Shown: piece after piece, positions 5,615 to 9,208 of the stretch
How the letters are laid out: every line of letters begins with the position of its first letter
How positions within the stretch are numbered: the stretch's first letter is position 1
From: Acidimicrobiia bacterium
GTDB lineage: Bacteria; Actinomycetota; Acidimicrobiia; UBA5794; UBA11373
Direction: 5' to 3'
Length of the DNA: 9,208 bases
Assembly (NCBI GenBank): GCA_025456165.1
Contig: JALOLI010000027.1
Coordinates: 1-9,208 of the forward strand
Notes under the pieces: model-generated
What the model was told of the DNA's origin: nothing
The model's database searches: none
Seen by the model: only the letters and a program-made list of their open reading frames with translations
Translations under genes and position numbers: made by a program

Positions 5615-7057
5615 TCACCCTGCCGCCCGCCGGATGGCCTCGCTCACCCGCCGCGGGTCGGCCTTGCCCCCCGTGGCCTGCATCACCTTGCCCACCAGGA
5701 AGCCGAGGAGCCGCTGGTCCCCCGCCCGCAGGCGCTCCATCTCGGCGGGATGGGCCGCCAGGACGGCGGACACGGCGGCCCCGAGGACGGCCTCGTCGGA
5801 GATCTGGATCAGGTCGCGCCCGGCCGCCACCTGCTCGGGCGAGCCCTCGCCTTCGAGCACCCCGGCGAGCACCTCCTTGGCCGCAGTGGCCGACAGGCGG
5901 CCCGCGGCCACCAGGGCGTGGAGTTCCGCCAGGTGGGCCCCGGTGAGCGGGCTGCCGGCCGCCTCCAGGCCGAGGCGGCGCAGGTGAGCCGTCACCTCGC
6001 CGGTCAGCCAGTTGGCCGCCACCCGCAGGTCGGCGCCGGCGGCCCCGGCGGCGTCGAGCAGAGCGCCGTACCCCTCCGTCTCGACGACGACCCGGGCGGC
6101 CTCGGCCTCGAGCCCCAGGGCCCGGTAGCGAGCGCGCCGCTGCGCCGGCAGCTCGGGCAGGGCGGCTCGCAGCCGCTCGAGCAAGGCCGCGTCCAGGCTC
6201 ACCGGCACCAGGTCGGGCTCGGGGAAGTAGCGGTAGTCGCTGGACTCCTCCTTGCTCCGGCCGGCCCGGGTGCACCCCGCCGCCTCGTCCCAGTGGCGGG
6301 TCTCCTGCTCGACCTCCTCGCCGGCGGCGAGGAGGCGGGACTGGCGCTCCACCTCGAAGGCCAGGGCTCGCTGCAGCGACCGCAGCGAGTTCATGTTCTT
6401 GATCTCCACCTTGGTGCCCAGCGTCGCGACGCCTTCCGGCCGCACCGACACATTGGCGTCGAAACGCATCTGCCCTTCTTCGAGGCGGGCCTCCGAGACG
6501 CCCAGGGCGACGATGACGGTGCGCAACTCGGCGGCGTACGCCCGGGCTTCCTCCGGGCTGCGGAGGTCGGGCTCGCTCACCACCTCCATGAGGGGCACCC
6601 CGGAGCGGTTGAAGTCGAGCAGGACCGCTTCGGCCGCCCGGATGCGCCCGGTCTCCCCCAGATGGGTGCTCTTGCCGGTGTCCTCTTCCAGGTGCACCCG
6701 CGTGAGGCCGATCCGATGCGGCCCGGCCTCGGTCTCCAGGTCGAGGTGCCCGCCCCGGCACAGGGGGAGGTCGAACTGGGAGATCTGGTAGTTCTTGGGC
6801 AGGTCGGCGTAGAAGTAGTTCTTGCGGTGGAAGAGCGAGCGCGGGGCGATCTCCGCCTCCAGAGCCAGACCCAGCGAGACCGTGGCTTCAATGGCCCGGG
6901 CGTTGGGGACCGGCAGCGCCCCGGGCAGGCCCAGACACACCGGGCAGATGCTGGTGTTGGGCTCGGCGCCGAAGCCGTTGGGGCACCCGCAGAACATCTT
7001 CGAGCGGGTGGCCAGCTCCACGTGGGTCTCGACCCCGATGACCGCCTCGTAGGCCAT
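5615..7057 (-). CDS. gatB: Asp-tRNA(Asn)/Glu-tRNA(Gln) amidotransferase subunit B
   Basis: A 480-residue GatB, the subunit that binds mischarged tRNA and activates it with ATP before GatA delivers ammonia. The length matches the family (about 475-510). It begins with the typical VIGVETHVEL (6-15). Cysteines at 23, 25, 38 and 41 in FCGCP and CPVC form a probable zinc site, present in many but not all GatB proteins. The kinase-like core has HRKNYFYADLPKNYQISQFD (77-96), HLEEDTGKS (122-130) and the signature DFNRSGVPLMEVVSEPD (148-164). The helical and YqeY-like tail runs from about 330 to the end, with the conserved GFLVGKVMQATGGKADP (452-468) that contacts tRNA. The ATG at 7057 is preceded by GGAGG with a 7-nt spacer. 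It overlaps the gatA stop by one base (TGATG), which supports translational coupling. The frame is open upstream to 7582, but that part is shadow of gatA. Confidence 0.97.
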   Translation of the reverse strand: MAYEAVIGVETHVELATRSKMFCGCPNGFGAEPNTSICPVCLGLPGALPVPNARAIEATVSLGLALEAEIAPRSLFHRKNYFYADLPKNYQISQFDLPLCRGGHLDLETEAGPHRIGLTRVHLEEDTGKSTHLGETGRIRAAEAVLLDFNRSGVPLMEVVSEPDLRSPEEARAYAAELRTVIVALGVSEARLEEGQMRFDANVSVRPEGVATLGTKVEIKNMNSLRSLQRALAFEVERQSRLLAAGEEVEQETRHWDEAAGCTRAGRSKEESSDYRYFPEPDLVPVSLDAALLERLRAALPELPAQRRARYRALGLEAEAARVVVETEGYGALLDAAGAAGADLRVAANWLTGEVTAHLRRLGLEAAGSPLTGAHLAELHALVAAGRLSATAAKEVLAGVLEGEGSPEQVAAGRDLIQISDEAVLGAAVSAVLAAHPAEMERLRAGDQRLLGFLVGKVMQATGGKADPRRVSEAIRRAAG

Positions 7058-8535
7058 CAGCGGACCTCCGAGGTGGCCAGGGCGGGGCGCGCCGTGAACC
7101 CGGCGAGCACCTCCACGGCCCGGGCGGCACGCAGCAGCGCCGCCTCGCCGAGCGGCGCCGCCAGCAGCTGGAAGCCGATGGGCAGCCCGTTCTCGTCGAG
7201 GCCGACCGGGACCGAGATGCCGGGCAGCCCGCCGAGGTTGCAGGGGATGGTCCCCACGTCGGCCAGGTACATCGCCAGGGGGTCCTCGGTGCGCTCGCCC
7301 AGGGCGAAGGCGGTGGTGGGGCTGGTGGGGCACACCAGCACGTCCACCTCCTGGAAGGCGCGGGCGAAGTCCTCGATCACCAGGGTGCGCACCTTCTGCG
7401 CCCGGCCGTAGAAGGCCTCGTAGTAGCCGGCCGACAGGGCGTAGGTGCCCAGCAAGATGCGCCTGGTGACCTCGGGACCGAAGCCGTCGCGCCGGGTGGC
7501 AGCCATCATCTGCTCGACGGTGTCCCCGGGCAGGCGCGGCCCGTAGCGCACCCCGTCGAAGCGGGCCAGGTTGGCCGAGCACTCCGCCGGGGCGAGGAGG
7601 TAGTAGGCGTCGAGGGCGTAGGGCATGGAAGGGAGCGACAACTGGCGTACCACGGCGCCGGACGCCTCGAGCGCCTCCAGAGTACGGGTGAAGCCCGCCA
7701 GCACCGCCGGCTCATTCCCCTCTCCTGCCAGCTCGGAGATGACCCCCACTCGCAGCCCCTCGGGCCCCGCTTGCAGGGTGGGCCGCACCTCAGGCACCGG
7801 GCCGCGGTAGGAGGTGGCGTCGGAAGGATCGTGCCCGGCGATGGCCTCGAACAGGGTGGCGGCGTCCTCCACGGTGCGGGCAAAGGGGCCGATCTGGTCG
7901 AGCGAGGAAGCGAAGGCCACCAGGCCGTAGCGGCTCACCAGGCCGTACGTGGGCTTGAGCCCCACCACCCCGCACAGGGAAGCCGGCTGGCGGATCGAGC
8001 CGCCGGTGTCGGAGCCCAGGGCGCCCAGCGCCGACCCGGCGGCCACCACTGCGGCCGATCCGCCCGAGGACCCCCCCGGCACCCGGTCCGGGTCCCACGG
8101 GTTGCGAGTGGGGCCGTAGGCCGAGTTCTCCGTCGACGACCCCATGGCGAACTCGTCCATGTTGGTCTTGCCCACGATGACCGCCCCGGCCTGCCGCAGG
8201 CGCGTGACGACGGTGGCGTCGTAGGGCGGGTGATAGCCGGCCAGGATGCGCGAGCCGCAGGTGGTCTCGATCCCGCGGGTGCACATGTTGTCCTTGACCG
8301 CCAGCGGGATGCCGGCCAGAGGGCCGAGGTCGCGCCCGGCGGCGAAGGCCGCATCGGCGGCAGCCGCCGCCTGCCCGGCCCCCTCGGAATCCAGAGTCAG
8401 GAAGGCGTGCAGGAGCGCTTCGGTGGCGCCGGCGCGGCGACGCACCGCCGCCAGCAGGTCGGCTGCCGTCAGCCCGCCGGAGCGCAGCGCCGCCCCGGCG
8501 GCGGCGATGGTGAGGTCCGCCGGGTCGCCGGTCAC
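7057..8535 (-). CDS. gatA: Asp-tRNA(Asn)/Glu-tRNA(Gln) amidotransferase subunit A
   Basis: A 492-residue GatA, the amidase-signature subunit that hydrolyses glutamine (or asparagine) and passes ammonia to GatB. The Ser-cisSer-Lys triad is intact: Lys81 in AVKDNMC, cis-Ser156 in the GGSSGGSAA loop (154-162), and nucleophile Ser180 in [12 protein letters not shown] (174-185). These spacings (75 and 99 residues from the lysine) match GatA. Other family blocks are [21 protein letters not shown] (121-141), GLKPTYG at about 192, and the late CPTSPTTAF segment near 410. The start is GTG at 8535. It shares a 4-bp GTGA overlap with the gatC stop, and GGAGG lies 4 nt upstream inside the end of gatC. 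Its stop overlaps the gatB start, so the three gat genes are one coupled unit. Full length with no missing residue. Confidence 0.97.
   Translation of the reverse strand: MTGDPADLTIAAAGAALRSGGLTAADLLAAVRRRAGATEALLHAFLTLDSEGAGQAAAAADAAFAAGRDLGPLAGIPLAVKDNMCTRGIETTCGSRILAGYHPPYDATVVTRLRQAGAVIVGKTNMDEFAMGSSTENSAYGPTRNPWDPDRVPGGSSGGSAAVVAAGSALGALGSDTGGSIRQPASLCGVVGLKPTYGLVSRYGLVAFASSLDQIGPFARTVEDAATLFEAIAGHDPSDATSYRGPVPEVRPTLQAGPEGLRVGVISELAGEGNEPAVLAGFTRTLEALEASGAVVRQLSLPSMPYALDAYYLLAPAECSANLARFDGVRYGPRLPGDTVEQMMAATRRDGFGPEVTRRILLGTYALSAGYYEAFYGRAQKVRTLVIEDFARAFQEVDVLVCPTSPTTAFALGERTEDPLAMYLADVGTIPCNLGGLPGISVPVGLDENGLPIGFQLLAAPLGEAALLRAARAVEVLAGFTARPALATSEVR
7058..7069 (-). promoter_or_regulatory. 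Ribosome binding site of gatB
   Basis: GGAGG at 7069-7065 on the minus strand, 7 nt before the ATG at 7057. It sits inside the final codons of gatA and fixes the gatB start against the much longer open frame upstream. Confidence 0.7.
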
Positions 8536-8816
8536 GCTTCCTCCATGAAGGGCGGCACCCGGAAGTAGGGGCCGTCGCGGTCGGGGGCCTGGGCCAGGAC
8601 CTCTTCCCGGTCCAGCGTCTCCTCGACCTCATCCGGGCGCAGGGCGTTGAGCATGGGCAGGGGGTGCGCCGTCGGCGCCACGCCGTCGGTGGCCAGGGCC
8701 TGGATCGAGGCGGCATGCTCGAGGATGGCCCCCAACTGGGCCCCGTAGCGCTCCATCTCCTCGGGGGTCAGGGCAAGCCGGGAGAGGCGGGCGACCTTGG
8801 CGATGTCGATGGGCAC
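8532..8816 (-). CDS. gatC: Asp-tRNA(Asn)/Glu-tRNA(Gln) amidotransferase subunit C
   Basis: GatC is the small subunit that wraps around GatA and GatB and stabilises the amidotransferase. From GTG at 8816 the product has 94 residues, the usual size. It shows the N-terminal helix [18 protein letters not shown] (3-20), the amphipathic [15 protein letters not shown] helix (27-41), the conserved LRPDEV (59-64) and the C-terminal FRVPPF tail (85-90). It is first in the operon, overlapping gatA by 4 bp. The start is uncertain. GTG at 8816 gives the family-like [11 protein letters not shown], and GTG at 8822 adds two residues; neither has a Shine-Dalgarno site. A strong CAGGAG-ATG pair lies just upstream at 8847 but is one base out of frame, so a frameshift or sequence error may hide the true start. 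The remaining 54-odd bases to the divergent gene hold the promoter region. Confidence 0.92.
   Translation of the reverse strand: MPIDIAKVARLSRLALTPEEMERYGAQLGAILEHAASIQALATDGVAPTAHPLPMLNALRPDEVEETLDREEVLAQAPDRDGPYFRVPPFMEEA
8536..8544 (-). promoter_or_regulatory. Ribosome binding site of gatA (GTG start)
   Basis: GGAGG (8544-8540 on the minus strand) followed by AAGC and the GTG at 8535. It supports the non-ATG start and lies inside the last codons of gatC. Confidence 0.7.
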
Positions 8817-8847
8817 CGGCACGCCGGGGATGGTACCCCGGGGCCAT

Positions 8848-8858
8848 GGTCTCTCCTG
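8848..8858 (-). promoter_or_regulatory. Strong Shine-Dalgarno upstream of gatC, pointing at an out-of-frame ATG
   Basis: The minus strand reads CAGGAG, AGACC, ATG (8847), the same 5-nt spacing as at pepN and the 51-residue ORF. The ATG is one base out of phase with gatC. Its own frame stays open for 72 codons as a shadow of gatC with no family features. It is probably the genuine gatC initiation site, with a one-base discrepancy downstream. Confidence 0.55.
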
Positions 8859-8872
8859 CTTCGAGGGCAGCG

Positions 8873-8887
8873 ACGGGCCCCGCCCGT
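8873..8887. repeat. 15-bp inverted repeat in the divergent promoter region
   Basis: ACGGGC (8873-8878), CCC, GCCCGT (8882-8887) is a perfect 6-bp dyad directly before the TACGAT box of the + strand gene. It could be an operator for either divergent gene or a chance GC-rich hairpin. Confidence 0.4.
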
Positions 8888-8888
8888 T

Positions 8889-8894
8889 TACGAT
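8889..8894 (+). promoter_or_regulatory. Putative -10 box of a leaderless transcript
   Basis: TACGAT fits the actinobacterial TANNNT -10 pattern and lies 7 nt before the ATG at 8902. Transcription would then start at or very near the A of the start codon. The lack of any Shine-Dalgarno before this ATG fits. No convincing -35 element is seen. Confidence 0.45.
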
Positions 8895-8901
8895 CAGCCG
8901 C

Positions 8902-9208
8902 ATGATGACTGCCGCCGACGTGCTGCAGGTGGTCGGCCTGCTCAAGGGTGCGGCGGTGCGCTTCTGGCTGGACGGCGGCTGGGGGATCGACGCCCTCATC
9001 GGCCGGCAGACCCGGGAGCACGACGATCTCGACCTGGCCCTGGCGGCGGGCGACCGGGCCGCCTTCGAGACCACCGTAGGGCGGGTGGGCTTCCGGGAGG
9101 CCTATCGGGACTTGGACTTCAACCCGGTCTACGCCGACCCGGCCGGCCGGCGCGTCGACGTTCACCTGGTCGACACCACCACAGAAACGGTGGACGCCAA
9201 GGGCGTGC
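8902..9208 (+). CDS. Aminoglycoside/lincosamide-type nucleotidyltransferase domain protein, 3'-truncated
   Basis: The first 102 codons of a small nucleotidyltransferase of the LinA/ANT(2'')-like group. These enzymes transfer a nucleoside monophosphate to a hydroxyl of an antibiotic or other small molecule. The signature is clear: FWLDGGWGIDALIG (21-34) followed by RQTREHDDLDLAL (35-47), with the Asp residues of DGGWG and HDDLD as the likely metal and catalytic site. A VGFREAYRD...GRRVDVHLVD segment (about 73-97) resembles the next strands of the fold. The frame is open to the window edge and needs continuation downstream. It starts with tandem ATGs (8902 and 8905). It is divergent from gatC with a short intergenic region. 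Many chromosomal members have no proven resistance role, so the substrate should be left open. Confidence 0.8.
   Translation, partial: MMTAADVLQVVGLLKGAAVRFWLDGGWGIDALIGRQTREHDDLDLALAAGDRAAFETTVGRVGFREAYRDLDFNPVYADPAGRRVDVHLVDTTTETVDAKGV

Noticed and set aside
4708..5946. 412-codon + strand frame through the repeat spacer and antisense to the HAD gene
   Set aside because: It translates the REP-like repeats and the reverse of HAD and gatB. Its peptide is a repeat artefact.
5570..7411. Long + strand open frame (613 codons) opposite gatB and gatA
   Set aside because: It is antisense to two intact, recognisable genes and has no domain features, as expected from GC-driven loss of stop codons.
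7058..7582. Upstream in-frame extension of gatB
   Set aside because: The extra 175 codons lie inside gatA and have no family similarity. GatB starts at 7057 with [10 protein letters not shown] and a good SD.
8629..8847. 72-codon frame starting at the SD-linked ATG near gatC
   Set aside because: The peptide is an Arg/Pro/His-rich shadow of gatC with no plausible fold. The ATG is better explained as a misframed gatC start than as a separate gene.
1..9208. tRNA, rRNA, insertion sequence or prophage genes
   Set aside because: I saw no cloverleaf, no transposase or integrase motif, and no terminal inverted repeats flanked by target duplications.

Overview
The window is very GC-rich coding DNA, almost all of it packed with long ORFs. 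It has an LCP-family protein, an 844-residue PepN-type aminopeptidase, a linked gatC-gatA-gatB operon, and an apparently leaderless gene with a TANNNT -10 box. Together these suggest a high-GC actinobacterium, perhaps a deep-branching or uncultivated lineage such as Acidimicrobiia. The phylum call is inference and no 16S rRNA is present. Both window edges cut genes.

Layout, left to right. (1) Bases 2-850, + strand: the C-terminal part of a LytR-CpsA-Psr cell-wall glycopolymer ligase. (2) Bases 860-4676, - strand: a probable transcription unit read right to left. It holds a 51-residue arginine-rich small protein with a strong Shine-Dalgarno (SD) site, an NAD(P)-dependent extended SDR epimerase/reductase, then pepN. 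pepN converges on the LCP gene with 9 bp between the stop codons. (3) Bases 4677-4935: a 259-bp non-coding spacer made largely of REP-like palindromes and a near-perfect 47-bp direct repeat. (4) Bases 4936-8816, - strand: gatC-gatA-gatB followed by a HAD phosphatase, with GTGA and TGATG stop/start overlaps in the gat genes. (5) Bases 8902-9208, + strand: the N-terminus of an aminoglycoside/lincosamide-type nucleotidyltransferase, divergent from gatC and probably leaderless.

Function. GatCAB amidates Glu-tRNA(Gln) and/or Asp-tRNA(Asn), so the central operon is core translation machinery. The HAD enzyme is a probable small-molecule phosphatase or phosphoglucomutase-like enzyme carried along in that operon. 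PepN degrades peptides, and the LCP protein attaches polymers to the wall. The small protein and SDR have no assigned pathway.

No clearly new biological system is visible. Most of the window is ordinary housekeeping DNA. The points most worth a second look are the gatC start, where a strong SD-ATG lies one base out of frame; the REP-like spacer; the unassigned 51-residue basic protein; and the leaderless divergent nucleotidyltransferase gene.
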